From assembly GCF_022539315.1 (NCBI RefSeq), contig NC_066336.1:620001-684000 (forward strand): a stretch of 64,000 bases of DNA, given 5' to 3'. The notes under the pieces are model-generated. The model saw only the letters and a list, made by a program, of their open reading frames with translations. It was not told where the DNA came from and searched no databases. This document shows positions 35,244 to 47,350 of the stretch, piece after piece. Position 1 is the first letter of the stretch, and each line of letters begins with the position of its first letter. Source of the DNA: Serinus canaria (taxonomy: Eukaryota > Chordata > Aves > Passeriformes > Fringillidae). The position numbers and the translations under genes were made by a program.

Positions 35244-36154
35244 CTGGGATCTCTTGGCTCAGGGTGACACCAGGAAGGCAATGAACCCTCTGGGAGCTGT
35301 GGGAGCTCCTCAGGGCTGGGTCCTTTGCAGGAGCAGAGCCCTTGTCCTGCTGTTTCCCACCTTTAGCCAGGTGTCCATGCATGGCCTGGTTTTTATCCCA
35401 CTGAGTTTCCCCACAGTGTTTCCAGGAGGCCTTGGCAGCACCCTTGGACAGCTCAGCAGGTGGATGATGCCTCCTCTCCCCAGGGCTGTTCCTGTCTGAG
35501 CTGGGGCTGCACTGCCTTCACACAGTCACTGAGATTATCCCGGGCACTTCCCAGATCTCTCTCTGCCCTGGCCTTTATTCCATTTCCATTCATCCTGGAG
35601 AACTCCCCATTTTTCACCCATGGACTGACATGTTCCTTCTTCTCCAGTTTTTCTTCATGCTGTGCTCACATGCAGGGATGTCCTTCTTAAGATCCCACTG
35701 TCCTCTCCACCCCTCAGGTGGGGATTATTCAGCCCCAGGGTGTAAATGTGGAGACAAATTGGGCACAGGCAGCTCTGATCCTGGCTGGGTCCTCACGAAA
35801 TGCCAGTTCTAACCCTGGTACAGCCCAGGACACGGGAATGGGGCTGAACCCTGAGCCCACAGTCTGGACGTGGCTGTGCAGCAGCTCCTGGGGACAGCCC
35901 AGCCCGTGAGCTCAGAGTCAGCCCAGGCTGAGCATCCCTGTCCTGGGAGAAGCACAAGCACGGCCCCAGCAGCCACCACTGATCCCAAAGCCTCCTCCTG
36001 CATCCCCAGCATCGCTCCCACAGCCCCTGCCAGGGAGATGAATCACCACCCATCACCTCAGCCGGAGAGAACAATTAGAGACTGAAATGAGCAGCATTTT
36101 AATTGATTGGCTTTTCACTCGTGTCTGACAGCTTCCCTGAGGACGAGGGAGAGT
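35244..36154. other. single-copy stretch, no gene seen
   Basis: No supported gene or known repeat. Confidence 0.4.
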
Positions 36155-36395
36155 GCTGGGAGCTCTGCAGAGCCTGGGGTGCTGGCAGAGCCCTGGGTGG
36201 TGGCAGAGCCCTGGGTGGCAGCAGGGCCCTGGATGGTGGCAGAGCTCCTGGGTGGCAGCACAGTCCCTGGGTAGTGGAAGAAGGTCCCCTGCATGGTGAC
36301 AGAGCCCCAGGTGGTGGCAGAGCCCTCGGTGGTGGCAGCAGGTCCTGTGGGTGGAGGCACAGCCCCGGGTGCTGGCAGAGCCCTGGGTGGCAGCA
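36155..36395. repeat. degenerate 18-bp array beside LTR-A
   Basis: Imperfect units of TGGTGGCAGAGCCCTGGG occur over 240 bp. The array ends at the point where LTR-A copy 4 is truncated. Confidence 0.85.
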
Positions 36396-36397
36396 GG

Positions 36398-36757
36398 GAT
36401 CCTGCACAAGGGGGGAGTTTTCCTCTGCAGCTCCAGGGCTGCTGGAGATGGGCCTGCTCTCCCTCTGGGAATGCAGGGCAGCAGAAAGCTGCTCCTCTGG
36501 GAATGCAGGGGGCAAAGGCTGCTGGGCTGTTCCAGGGCAGATTGGATCCAGGCAGGAATGCTTGGCTCCTCCCCTGGGCGCAGCATCTCCCCATGGGATG
36601 CTGGAATTGGATCAGCCCTGCAGGGACACTCAGTGGCCATGGACAGCAGAGATCTCCTGGAGGGAGGGTTGGCTGTGGCAGAGAGAAAGAAACCTGCCCC
36701 AGGGACAGCAGAGAGCTGCCCAGCTCTGACAGGGGGGACAGAACACACCCAGCCCCA
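36398..36757 (+). mobile_element. truncated ERV LTR, family A copy 4
   Basis: It is the reverse complement of the 31490-31860 part of copy 3 (for example GGAATGCTTGGCTCCTCCCC and CCATGGACAGCAGAGATCTC). The start of the LTR is missing and replaced by the 18-bp array. Confidence 0.85.
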
Positions 36758-37984
36758 TTTCCAACCCCAGACACGGCCATGGATGCTCTGAGGGAACCGT
36801 GAGGGAAAATGCACAAGAAGCCCCAAAGAGCTTGGAGGGGAACGGCCAGCGAGGGGTTTGTGGGAGGTGACATCTCAAGGCTGATGAATTAATTGCTGTA
36901 ATTAACCATGGAGGGTTAATTACAGCCCAAACACAAGGACCCTGCAGAGATTTTGTGCAGGATCCGAAGCTCCTGCAGCCTGGATTAAAGCAGAGCACAA
37001 GAAATGGAGGGGAGGGAGTTGTGCTGAACCAAGGGGAGAGAGGGGTCACGAGAGGGTTTGACACAATGAGGAAATTTAAGGAAATATCATATCCATTGGG
37101 GCAATAAAGCCTTGAAGCAAAATCCAAGGAGAGAGGCACAAGTTTAGGTGGAAAACAGTCTGGGGCAGGGAGCAGGTGATGCCCATCACTCTGTCCTTCA
37201 TTCCTGAGTATTTCCTTGCTCTCCACCGAGCTGAGCGCTCGTCAGCCAGAGGGGTTTGGGTGTCTGTACCTCCTTGTGTGAATATATCCACAGTGGCTAT
37301 TTTAAATGTAAAAATAATTAACTCAATCGTTAATTAATTAAAAATGATATATACAAAAGAATGAGAGAGGGGGTAGAGAGAGATGGGCTTGTGGTTTTCT
37401 CATATTATCAAGAAATGAATTTTTATAGTTCTCTTTTTGTTTTATGCGCCTTTTTCATCTACCAGAACCACCCCCCAAACCCAAAAAAACTACCTAAATT
37501 TTTTATACATTTCTCTTTCTTGCTGATTATCTGAGAGTGCTGTCAGTTCCTGGCTGCAAACACAGTTTTGTCATAATCCCTTCAGAATAAAAACCACCAA
37601 AAAAAACCCCAGGAAAGCACAATATGAATTCCAATGATTTCTTCTTTACAATTCATGGCTCAAACAAGCATTTGATTTACAGTCATGGAGACACTTGCTG
37701 CGGGCTAATTAAAACCAACGTATTGTTGGCAGATCATTTATTGAGGAAAAACAAATTGACAAAGGATAAATTAAGTTGCCACGCAATTAACTGGGAAAAA
37801 AAAAAAATAAAAATATGCCCAGCTGAAATAGGAAATGAATCCAAACATTTATCAATATCTCAGCCAGGACTGAGTGAAGTTTCAAGTTCCCTGGAGAGAA
37901 AGGGAAGAAGATAGGGCTGAAACAATTTTGGAACAATTCTGGGACTCAGATTTGCAGGGGTGGTGGTGAAGGACACCAGAGCAG
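36758..37984. other. candidate conserved non-coding block
   Basis: No gene is seen. 37280-37880 is very AT-rich for this window, with TTAATTAATTAAAAATG, GCGGGCTAATTAAAACC and CACGCAATTAACTGGG. It is the longest enhancer-like block. 36880-36950 has paired TTAATT motifs around an inverted ATTAACC/GGTTAAT. Confidence 0.4.
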
Positions 37985-38230
37985 GGTGAGGTTCCACGAA
38001 CTTGGCAGTCCAGGGATTTTGTTGATCCGAGTACAAGAAGGAATTCCTGCCTGAGAGGGTGGGGAGGGGCTGGGCTGGAATTCCCAGAGCAGCTGGGGCT
38101 GCCCCTGGATCCCTGGCAGTGCCCAAGGCCAGGCTGGACACTGGGGCAGTGGAGGTGTCCCAGGGGGTGGCAGTGGATGGGCTTTGAGGTCCCTCCCAAC
38201 CCCAACCATTCCATGATTCCATGATCTGGG
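37985..38230 (+). mobile_element. CR1 LINE 3' region, array not expanded
   Basis: Same CR1 subfamily as 3866, 46105 and 63130 (GGTGGGGAGGGGCTGGGCTG, CAAGGCCAGGCTGGACACTG). The 21-bp motif is present only once, as GGGGCAGTGGAGGTGTCCCA. It ends CCAACCATTCCATGATTCC. Confidence 0.9.
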
Positions 38231-38415
38231 TGATCCCAAGCCATTAAAATCACAGGTTTGAGCAGGGAACCTGTCCCAGGTTCTGAATTGTCCTGAATGC
38301 AATTCTTATCAAAATAAAGAGAATGACAAAAAGAGATGCAATAAAGAATTAAAACCAGAGATTCAAGGGGGTCCCTTTGCCCTGATCCTGGCTGGCAAGG
38401 GGTGACAGACCCAGG

Positions 38416-39240
38416 GTTTCACCCCACAGACACTTTTGGCCCTGGCTGGGTGGTGTTTCACCCCACAGACACTTTTGGCCATGGCTGGGTGGTGTTTCAC
38501 CCCAGGGACACTTTTGGCCATGGCTGGGTGGTGTTTCACCCCACAGACACTTTTGGCCATGGCTGTGTGGTGTTTCACCCCAGGGACACTTTTGGCCATG
38601 GCTGGGTGGTGTTTCACCCCACAGACACTTTTGGCCATGGCTGTGTGGTGTTTCACCCCAGGGACACTTTTGGCCATGGCTGGGTGGTGTTTCACCCCAC
38701 AGACACTTTTGGCTGGCTGGGGGCTCCAGCTGGCACGTGGGGACAAGTCCAGGTGTGCAGGAGCTCTGGTGGCTGCAGGATGGAGCTTCCCCCCATCTCA
38801 GGGTCTGCTCCTCGGGTTTCCCTCTGCCAGAGAAGCTTTAAGGCCATGGGGAAGGAAAGGAGTGGGTTCTGATGGAGGGTTTGGATCCAGAGCTTTGTTC
38901 TGGCCCACAGCCTCTGAACCCAGCCCCAGCTCCAGCAGAACTCCTGACCCCGTGGGTGCTGCTCCTTTTAACCCCGGGGAGAGGGCAGGGAAGGGGCAGG
39001 GAGCCACCAGGCAGGGACAGGAGGGGAGGTCTCAAGGGACAAAGGACACCTGGATGGCCCAGTGCCCCCGGGGGTAGAGGGCATCCTTTGAACCTGCCAA
39101 TCACTGGAGCCCTTCTGGAATGCCAGGACTGACAGACAGTGCTGGGAGGGGTCAGGGAGGGGAAAGGAGAGGTGACTGACACAGCTGGGGGGGAATCTTC
39201 AGGGGAGGGAGCCGGGGTTCTGAGGTAAACCCTGAAATCA
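38416..39240 (+). repeat. unknown element X, arm A of inverted repeat
   Basis: The reverse complement of this segment recurs at 60830-61708 with roughly 97 percent identity by eye. It consists of a 39-bp array followed by about 530 bp of unique sequence, including CTCCTTTTAACCCCGGGGAG. Homology stops abruptly after GAAATCACA. No protein is recognised. Confidence 0.9.
38434..38706 (+). repeat. 39-bp array in element X, 7 units
   Basis: TTTTGGCCATGGCTGGGTGG recurs every 39 bp from 38434. Units carry either CACAGACAC or CAGGGACAC. The period equals 13 codons, which keeps false frames open. Confidence 0.97.
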
Positions 39241-39241
39241 C

Positions 39242-40429
39242 AACGCAACAGGCTTCGGCACTGCTAATATTTATTCCTTACTCCATCCTGCAAAACTTCT
39301 CTCCTGGAGTATTTCTGGGGGAGAAAACAGCCCGTGGCTGTGAGCAGAGTGCGTGCATCAGGACAGCGTTTCATTAGCATGGTGATCAGATCTGAGCCCC
39401 GATAAACCCGAGCAGAGAGCAGCTCCAAATGAAATCCCCCAGCAGTTCTGGAGAGAGAGCGTTTGAGGAGAGCAAGCAGCTTGAGGCTGCACAGGCCTGG
39501 CTCTGATGAATTTAATCAGCAGTGGGAACTTTGTGTGAGACAGAAGGAACTGCCCAGAGCCAGTTGCTGGAGCATATTGTGCTGGAACATATTTTATTTA
39601 TTACCGAGTGCTGTATCAGAAAGAATTTTCATCAGATCCTCCCTCTGCTCCTTGTTTTTATTTTGTTTCTCTCATCTGTTCATCTCTCCTCAATGTTTGA
39701 TGCATTTTTCATCCTCTGCCTTCACTGGGCTTTGCCCCTCTCACTCTTTCCCAAAGTTTTCCTGTGTGGTTGTGGTGCCAAGAATTTGGGGTTCTCATGG
39801 GGGCTTTTCTTGGGAAAATTCCTCCACAGGGAATTCCTCCCAGAGCGATCCAGTGGGACTCTGAGGGTGCACCTGCCCTGAGCTGCATTTCCATGAGAGA
39901 CCAGCTCCACCCACGCTCCAGGCACTGCTTCCGTGGGGAAGCAGAAGCAGTGGAGAAGACACGAGGGGAGTTCAACTGCAGCAGAACTCGAGCCAGGTCC
40001 AGCCATTCCTCCTCGGGATCCCAGGAGGGCAGAGGAAACATTTGGGCTTTAGGGTGGGTCTTTTAAGAGTCAGTTCAGTGGCTGTGTTGGGAAACCCCCA
40101 GAAATTGGAGTTATTTCCCTTCACTCCAGGCACTCCTAGGGAGCACAGGCACCTGCTGAGCCCTGTTTGTGTTTTATCCCGAGGCTGTGGAAGCCTCCTG
40201 AGCTCTGGATTTGGGAAAAGCATCTCCAGCTCAGGCTGGGCTGGCCATGGAGAGCTGAGCACCCTGGAGAAATTATTCTTCTTTCCACCATGGATGGCCA
40301 GAGATTTGGAGATGTTAAAGTATCACTACAATTCAGCACACACACACACACACACAAAAATCTTCATGAGGCTGCAGCTAAAGTCTTTATCCAAGTCACT
40401 CCAGAGTCTGTGAGAGAGTCTGGGCATGC
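39242..40429. other. single-copy stretch with (CA)n
   Basis: No gene is seen. 39255-39420 and 39500-39650 are complex and AT-leaning. A CA microsatellite of about 10 repeats lies at 40338-40357. Confidence 0.4.
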
Positions 40430-40612
40430 CAGGAAAAGTCCAGCCTGGATTTCATGGGGATGGTCTAGGACTGAATTTCCTGTGCTCAGGTTGGGAAAAG
40501 TCCACCTGGACCCCCTGAGGATGGTCTGGGACTGCTCTTGTTGTTCTCAGGTTGAGAAAAGCCCACCTGGATCTCCTGGGGATGATCTGGGTCTGCCCTC
40601 TCCGTGCTGAGC
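40430..40612. repeat. 62-bp tandem repeat, 3 units
   Basis: GGAAAAGTCCACCTGGA ... GATGGTCTGGGACTG units start near 40432, 40494 and 40555. Confidence 0.88.
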
Positions 40613-40929
40613 CTGGCAGGAGCTGCACAGGCAGCACCTTTGGGTGGCCTCAGCTCTGCCCTTCCCAGGCTCCTTCCCAGGGCTCCCCAGCCTGAGCCAG
40701 CTCCAGAGCAGGTCCGTGAAGGAGCAGAGGCTGAATTAACTGGCCGTGAGTGGGTTGGGCTTGCACTCAATTAACACAGTTAATGAGTGTGACCAGCTGG
40801 TGCCCTCCCTCCATCCCGGGGCTTCCCTGCACAGGAGCCTCAGGTGCTGGACCAGGCACCCCTGGAGGGTTCCATGGAGCCTCTGGAGCAGGAGATGCTT
40901 GGGCCCGTGGCTGTTCCTGATCCAGCTGC

Positions 40930-41790
40930 AGCATTCCCAGAGCTGGGTGGAAGCAGAGGAGGCTGCAGCATTCCCAGAGCTGGGTGGGAAGCAGAGGAGG
41001 CTGCAGCATTCCCAGAGCTGGCTGGGAAGCAGAGGAGGCTGCAGCGTTCCCAGAGCTGGCTGGGAAGCAGAGGAGGCTGCAGCATTCCCAGAGCTGGCTG
41101 GGAAGCAGAGGAGGCTGCAGCATTCCCAGAGCTGGCTGGAAAGCAGAGGAGGCTGCAGCGTTCCCAGAGCTGGGTGGGAAGCAGAGGAGGCTGCAGCATT
41201 CCCAGAGCTGTGTGGGAAGCAGAGGAGGCTGCAGCATTCCCAGAGCTGGGTGGAAGCAGAGGAGGCTGCAGCGTTCCCAGAGCTGGGTGGAAGCAGAGGA
41301 GGCTGCAGCATTCCCAGAGCTGGGTGGAAACAGAGGAGGCTGCAGCATTCCCAGAGCTGGGTGGAAGCAGAGGAGGCTGCAGCATTCCCAGAGCTGGATG
41401 GAAGCAGAGGAGGCTGCAGCGTTCCCAGAGCTGGGTGGAAGCAGAGGAGGCTGCAGCATTCCCAGAGCTGGGTGGGAGCAGAGGAGGCTGCAGCGTTCCC
41501 AGAGCTGGCTGGGAAGCAGAGGAGGCTGCAGCGTTCCCAGAGCTGGGTGGGAGCAGAGGAGGCTGCAGCATTCCCAGAGCTGGGTGGGAGCAGAGGAGGC
41601 TGCAGCGTTCCCAGAGCTGGCTGGGAAGCAGAGGAGGCTGCAGCATTCCCAGAGCTGGCTGGGAAGCAGAGGAGGCTGCAGCGTTCCCAGAGCTGGGTGG
41701 GAGCAGAGGAGGCTGCAGCGTTCCCAGAGCTGGCTGGGAAGCAGAGGAGGCTGCAGCATTCCCAGAGCTGGCTGGGAAGCAGAGGAGTCC
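40930..41790. repeat. 36-38-bp minisatellite, 23 units
   Basis: CCCAGAGCTGG occurs 23 times within GCAGAGGAGGCTGCAGCRTTCCCAG units of 36 or 38 bp (GGTGGAA and GGCTGGGAA variants). It supports open frames of about 290-390 residues on both strands, none of which is a gene. Confidence 0.97.
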
Positions 41791-42019
41791 AGCCCCAAGC
41801 CCAGCCCCAGAGGTCACACCGGGCCTGGGTCCAGCCCCTGGGGCTGATTTGGGTACAGGGGACAAACCCTGGAGCACTGGGGATCCTGACCTGAACCCTC
41901 CTGCACAGGGCAGCTGCCTGGGGAGAGGAAGGAAGAGCAGAGGAGATAGATTCTTATTTTGGAAGCGTTTGTTCCACAGGCCCAGAGCTCCAGCCCGCCG
42001 AGCTGCTCCTGCTGGAGGA

Positions 42020-42090
42020 TATAAATAGGGGCAGAGCCCCGAGGGGTCGGAGCTGGGGCTGCTCCTCAGCTCCTGACAGGATGCACCACC
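42020..42090 (+). promoter_or_regulatory. orphan TATA-box promoter candidate
   Basis: A strong TATA box, TATAAATAG at 42020-42028, lies in GC-rich DNA. An ATG at 42081 in fair context (purine at -3) would give a transcript leader of about 30 nt. The following frame starts MHHRCLFLLRPGHH but shows no domain. A chance or LTR-derived TATA box cannot be excluded. Confidence 0.3.
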
Positions 42091-43919
42091 GCTGCCTCTT
42101 CCTCCTCAGGCCTGGCCACCACAGAGATGAGGTGACTCTGCCTCACTTTCATCCTGTTCTTTTTTATTTCTCTGTTCAGACATCGACTCTGCATCCACAG
42201 GGGTCTGGCTTTAGTTGCTTAAATCGTGTTTTTGGTACAGGGCTGGTCCTGCATCCCCCCAAGAGTCCTCCTGTTTGCATTTCTTCATCCAAGTCCTTCC
42301 CCATCCCAAACCCTGCTTTCCCCTAGCCAGGGGCCAATGAAGGTCATTTGGGTGGAATTGGGTGTGACGGGGGGGAGAAATGACTGGCAGGAAATCAGCT
42401 CTGAAAGCTCAGAGTGGTTTATGGGAGCCAACCTTGCTCTCATTAGGAAAATCCAGATTTGTTGTGGCACTGTGAGGCTGAGCTGGGCTGCACACAATAT
42501 TTCCTTGGGATATCTGGCGGCTGGATCAGTGTTTAATATATCCATTAAATGCTACATCGAGATGTAAGAGCAGCCAATAAAACTTGTTTATTTACCTCTG
42601 AAACCTCTGGCAGAGCAGAGCCCATCACTCCCTGGATATATTTCCCCGTTCCCATCTCCCAGCTATTGGGAATGACAGCAATAAAAGGAAGAGCCATAGA
42701 TTTTCTCTCCTAGCCTGCATTTACCGTGGACAAAACAAATCCTATCAAAGTGCATTTATTTATTTATCTGTCTCTCCCTGGAACGCACCCAGAGTGCAAC
42801 TCCTGATGTGTTTCTACAATTGTCTGGAATATCCAGGAGGGACCAATCACCCCCATCCGAGTCCTTCCCTGGCATCCATCTCCAGGAAAAACGGAGCCTT
42901 TTGGCTTTAGTGACGTTTATGGCCATGGTTATTGTCCCTGTGCTGGGACAGCCAAGGGTTTCCTTGGCTGGCATGTGCACAGTCCCCCCCTTCCAGCACC
43001 TCCCAACTATCAATTCCCCAAAGTTGCCTCCGATTCCAAACCTGTAACATTTCAAACGGGGCCGGGGGGGGATAAAACCGAGCACTAAACCAGGCTGGTG
43101 GGTGCAGACAAGTGCACAGCCAGCAGGAAAATCTGAAATAAAAATATTTCTCTGCTTCCCTCTTGGTGAAGGTGTCAGGAAAATGAATCCACAAAGACCA
43201 GAGGTTGATGTCCCAAAAGGAGACAGAGGAGCCCTTTTCCTTTATTCCAATCAAGGCAGAGGCCATGGGGCATCCCCTGGGGTCTCTCCAGTTTTTGGAG
43301 GGCTCAGCCTCCTTTTTATCCCAATTTCCAGCTGCATTTCCCTTCTCTCTTTCCCCATTTCTGAGGTACTTGAGAGGTCCAGACTTCCCAGAACACCTGA
43401 TCCCAATGATTCCCCTCTCATGTACAACCTTCCCTTTTGATTGTTAATTCTTATGGAATTTTGGGGTTTTCCCCATTGTTTCTTTCATCTCTCAATGTTT
43501 AATTTCATTTACCAGCCAACCTACAGTTTATTTGTAAAGGCAAATCTCTTTTTCCATTCACCAACCAGTGGAATCCTTCCTGTTGTTTCTTTTATCTCCC
43601 AGTGCTGGTTTTATCTCCCAGCAGACCCACAGCTGGGTTGGGAAGACAAATCCACCGTTCCTCTCAAAGGTGGCAGTCTGACAGTGCCTTGTTTTCACAG
43701 CTTTAACACCTTTTGATGTTTTCCCAGTGCTGTCCCAGGCTCTGGACACAGGGAAGGGGCTGTGGGTGAGGAGCAGCAGATGGCAGCTCGACCTTGGTGT
43801 AAAATCACCAGATCCCCCCAGTTTGCAGGGAGCTGGATCCCACTGGGGGCTGGGGGCTGGCAGAGGGAATGAGGGCAGGGGCTCCTTGTGATTGCCTCCA
43901 TCTCTGCCAAGAACTGAGG
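42091..43919. other. single-copy stretch with AT-rich block
   Basis: No gene supported. 42500-42770 is complex and AT-rich (GTTTAATATATCCATTAAATG, AAGTGCATTTATTTATTTATC) and enhancer-like. A G run lies at 43062-43070. Confidence 0.4.
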
Positions 43920-44250
43920 TGTGGTAATTACAGATCCTCTGAGCAGAGAGAGACACGGCTCTCCCAGGAACATCCTGGGGAGCTGTGTGGAAGCTGTGGG
44001 AAAATTCGACAAAAGAATTGAAACAATTATTATCTCTCTCTCTGTAACCATTGTTTATAGCTCTGGCTCTCCAGAGTGTGCCACTCACAGTTCACCAATA
44101 GTGTGAGATGTTTCTGCTTTGAGACCAATCAAGTCCCACCTTAGCGAGTCACGTTATTAAAAACCTGCTACTTTCATTAAATGCTTTTACCTTCTGATCC
44201 AGCTCAGGACTGGAGTCTTCCATTCCATCCCTGACTCAACAGCATCACTG
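43920..44250 (+). mobile_element. probable ERV LTR, boundaries uncertain
   Basis: The text runs from GAGAGAGACACGGCTCTCCC to CATTAAATGCTTTTACCTTC. It has CCAATCA-type boxes, a TATT-rich element, an ATTAAA signal and a pyrimidine-rich end, the order of U3-R-U5. It starts TGTGGTAATT. No clean target duplication was found. Confidence 0.45.
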
Positions 44251-45016
44251 AAGGAGCACCAGGACAAGGGGATATTTTATTTCCACATCAGGGAGGACAG
44301 AGCTGTGATCTTCCCTGGGTGATGCTGCTGATCCAGAGCCCAGCTAAGCTGGGCTGGGCTCATTCTGATCTGAACCACTGAAAAAACTGATTTTATGAAG
44401 ACCTGAAACAGTTTCTCCTTTATTTTCCCTGCTCCTGTTTGTTTGTGTGGCTTTACAGGGTCACTGCCCACCCAGGGAAGGAGGGGGACCAGGCAAGGCG
44501 CTGATCACCCTCCTGGTGTCTCTCCAGCTAATTAGACAGGTGTTAATGACCAGCTCAGGGCTTGTAGCTGCTAAATGTGCTCAGGAAAATGAGGGCAGGG
44601 TAAACCCAAACTGGCTCTGCGCAGGAGTTCTGTCAGGAGGAGGGAGGGAGATTTGGGTGGGATGCAGGAGGCAGGGAATAGTAAAAAAACTATGGCCCTG
44701 GTCCCGTGTCTGCTCCAGGAAATGTCATTTCCATGTGTTCCCTGGGGTGCCCAGCACAGAGTTCCCCGAGCTGGGACATTTTCCATCTCACAGCTCCTGC
44801 CATTGCAGCATCCATACCTGGGCAGCATTTGGCGAAGCTTTGGGATGGTTCCTGCTCTGGAATTCCCTGATGGGAATGGTGATGGAGACAAAGGCATGGT
44901 GGGAGTGAGGCTGAGGGGACACTGAGAGGAGCAACCTCAGTGTGTTCCTGTCCATAACCAGGCCAGGCCAGAGCCAGGGACGAGCCAATACAACCCCTGG
45001 ACAGGAGAACTGGAAA
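44251..45016. other. single-copy stretch, no gene seen
   Basis: No exon or repeat family recognised. Confidence 0.4.
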
Positions 45017-45022
45017 CATCCC

Positions 45023-45314
45023 TGTCGCCCTGTTCTGCTAAGTTCCTGTAAGCCTTCTGATGTTTGCAGTCTTGTAATGGAGTTTCTCACGCACTTCTAT
45101 GTAAATAATGATTGTTTTACATTCCTCTCTGAAGGAGGAGAAATTTGATGGACTGTTGGTTTGTCCAGTGTCACTGGAGAGGTGGCACTGTCACCCTCCA
45201 ATCCACTGTCACTTGTGAAAGTCTATAAATATTGGAGTCAGAAAATAAACCTCCCTTCTTCTTACCTTGCAGTTCCAGTGTCCCTGTCACTTTATTTTGT
45301 GTCTTCTTGTGACA
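45023..45314 (+). mobile_element. solo ERV LTR, family C copy 1 (292 bp)
   Basis: It matches 60446-60735. It has a TATA box (CTATAAATATTGG) and AATAAA 25 bp later, followed by a short U5 ending TGTGACA. The flanks CATCCC (45017-45022) and CATTCC (45315-45320) form a 6-bp duplication with one change. Confidence 0.82.
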
Positions 45315-45320
45315 CATTCC

Positions 45321-46104
45321 CTGCAGGAGCATCCATTGTTCAGGAATGGGGAATGCACTCCACCAGCCCCAGTTATTCCAGTGGTTATCCCAGGATTCTC
45401 AGTCCTGCTGGAGCTGCACATCTGATCAGGATTTGTCCCTGTGGAAACCCTCAGATCCCACTGAGCCCCTGGAAAATCCAGCTGCTGATTGTGCTGCAGA
45501 AATAACAATTCTAGGAAGGTGCTGTTTGAAGGAGAAGGATGTTCCTGCCTCCTGGGCCTCACAGTGGATTTATCACATCTCCACATCCCCTGTGGGGCCA
45601 CTTCCACGTGGGAAAATCCTTGGGAACAATGATCCTGCCCAAACTGTGCTTGCCTTCCTGGTTCCCAGCTCACCTGGGGGCTCCTTTTCCATGGAAGCAT
45701 TCCTGGTGCTGACAAGGCTCCTGTCACTGATGAGATGGAGAACAGCCCCTGCCAGCAGCAGGGAATCATCAGAGGGATGAAAAATGAGCTGTGGAGAGCA
45801 GGGCCTGGCCAGGACTGTGCTAATTGCTGTGCTAATTACAGCCAGGGGCACGTGCGCATGAATTCCTGGTGGGAAGGGGGTGCTCTGAGCGTTCCTCAGC
45901 TCTGGCTGCTCTCCTGGAGCAGCTGGGTGAGTGAACAGGCAGGAGGAGTCACCTGCCACGCTTCACCCATCGCCTTCCACCCTGCAGGAGCTCAAACAGC
46001 TGAGAGGGGCAAACTGGAGGAAAATCCCCCTTTTGAACCACCCTGTGTCCGTCCTGCTGCAGTTCCAAGGCTGAGAATTCCACGTGGCTCCAAGCCCTGA
46101 GTCA
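45321..46104. other. single-copy stretch, no gene seen
   Basis: GC-rich sequence with no supported gene. Confidence 0.4.
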
Positions 46105-46230
46105 GGACACCTCCCACTGTGCCAGGGACACCTCCCCCTGTGCCAGGGACCCCTCCCACTGTGCCAGGGACACCTCCCACTGTGCCAGGGACCCCTCCCA
46201 CTGTGCCAGGGACCCCTCCCACTGTGCCAG
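46105..46230 (-). repeat. 21-bp array inside CR1, 6 units
   Basis: TGTGCCAG anchors at 46118, 46139, 46160, 46181, 46202 and 46223 are exactly 21 bp apart. This is the reverse complement of the arrays at 4184 and 63254. Confidence 0.97.
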
Positions 46231-46500
46231 GTGCTCCCAGCCCCAATGTCCAGCCTGGCCTTGGGCACTGCCAGGGATCCAGGGGCAGCCCCAGCTGCTC
46301 TGGCAATTCCAGCCCAGCCCCTCCCCACCCTGCCAGGGAACAATTCCCAATTGCCAAGATCCCATCCAGCCCTGCCCTCTGGCACTGGCAGCCATTCCCT
46401 GGCTCCTGTCCCTCCATCCTTGTCCCCAGTCCCTCTGCAGCTCTCCTGGAGCCCCTTCAGGCCCTGCAGGGGCTCTCAGCTCTCCCTGGAGCCTTCTCCT
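46105..46500 (-). mobile_element. CR1 LINE 3' region with internal array
   Basis: It is the reverse of the same CR1 subfamily as 3866-4436 (CAGCCTGGCCTTGGGCACTG, CCAGCCCAGCCCCTCCCC). The CR1 tail beyond the array is missing, so the copy ends in repeat units. Confidence 0.9.
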
Positions 46501-46984
46501 CTCCAGGGCAGCACCCCCAGCTCTCCCAGCCTTACCCAGCACATGTTTATGAACCATCCCCACCCCTGTGTCCCTAATTCTGTGTTTTGACAACACTCTC
46601 CAGTCACTTTCCATATTTTTATGCCTCACTTCATGAATATTCTGAGCTGGAAACTCATCCTGAAATTGTTTCCTTTTTGTCTTCTCTTGGAGGAAACGTT
46701 TGTGTGCAAAGTCTCCCTAATTTATGTAAATACGGAGGTGGCAGAGTTTTCATTTCACTGGTACAAATTAAAAGTTCCCCAACATTTCCAATTAGCTGGA
46801 GAGAAAAACACCTCTAAAACCATCCCAGAGGGAGCAAGGCTGGAGCAAAGGGAGCGTTCCCATTGTGACACCAATGGAGGAGGCTCCGGGGGAAGGGAGT
46901 GGGGATTTCTGCCAAGGAGTGGCTGAAAATGGGGGGACAAGGGCAAGGCGACTCCTGTCAGGGTTTAACCCAGCTCAGCATTGC
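46501..46984. other. single-copy stretch, no gene seen
   Basis: No gene or recognised repeat. Confidence 0.4.
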
Positions 46985-47350
46985 CCCTCATCGGACCTTG
47001 GAATGTCCTGAGTGGGAAGGGACCCACAGGGATGATCAATCCCAAATCCAAACCCTGCCCAGCCCCCCACCATCCCCATCCTGGGCATCCTGAGCTGGAA
47101 TATCCACAGGGATCACTGACCCAGCTCCTGGACCCACCAACCCCACCTGAGCATCCTGAGCTGGAATATCCACAGGGATCACTGACCCAGCTCCTGGACC
47201 CACCAACCCCACCCTGGGCATCCTGAGCTGGAATATCCACAGGGATCTCTGACCCAGCTCCTGGACCCACCAACCCCAGCCTGGGCATCCTGAGCTGGAA
47301 TATCCACAGGGATCACTGATCCAGCTCCTGGACCCACCAACCCCACCCGG
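46985..47350 (-). repeat. CR1-derived 66/67-bp minisatellite, 4 units
   Basis: The first part (46995-47060) is a reversed CR1 tail. Then TGAGCTGGAATATCCACAGG repeats at 47091, 47157, 47224 and 47291. The unit keeps CR1 text (CCACAGGGATCACTGACCCA), so the array grew from the CR1 end. Confidence 0.88.

Noticed and set aside
38798..39248. Conserved protein encoded by element X (similar frames in both copies)
   Set aside because: Similarity of the frames follows from near-identity of the DNA. Frames are open on both strands and end at the element edges, with no recognisable domain.
40746..42028. Open frames of 280-394 residues on both strands
   Set aside because: They come from the 23-unit array at 40930-41790. 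At least five overlapping frames are open, which shows the repeat and not selection keeps them open.
42081..42326. 81-residue small secreted protein after the TATA box
   Set aside because: The start is hydrophobic, but no signal-peptide cleavage pattern, cysteine pattern or domain follows. Kept only as a promoter candidate.
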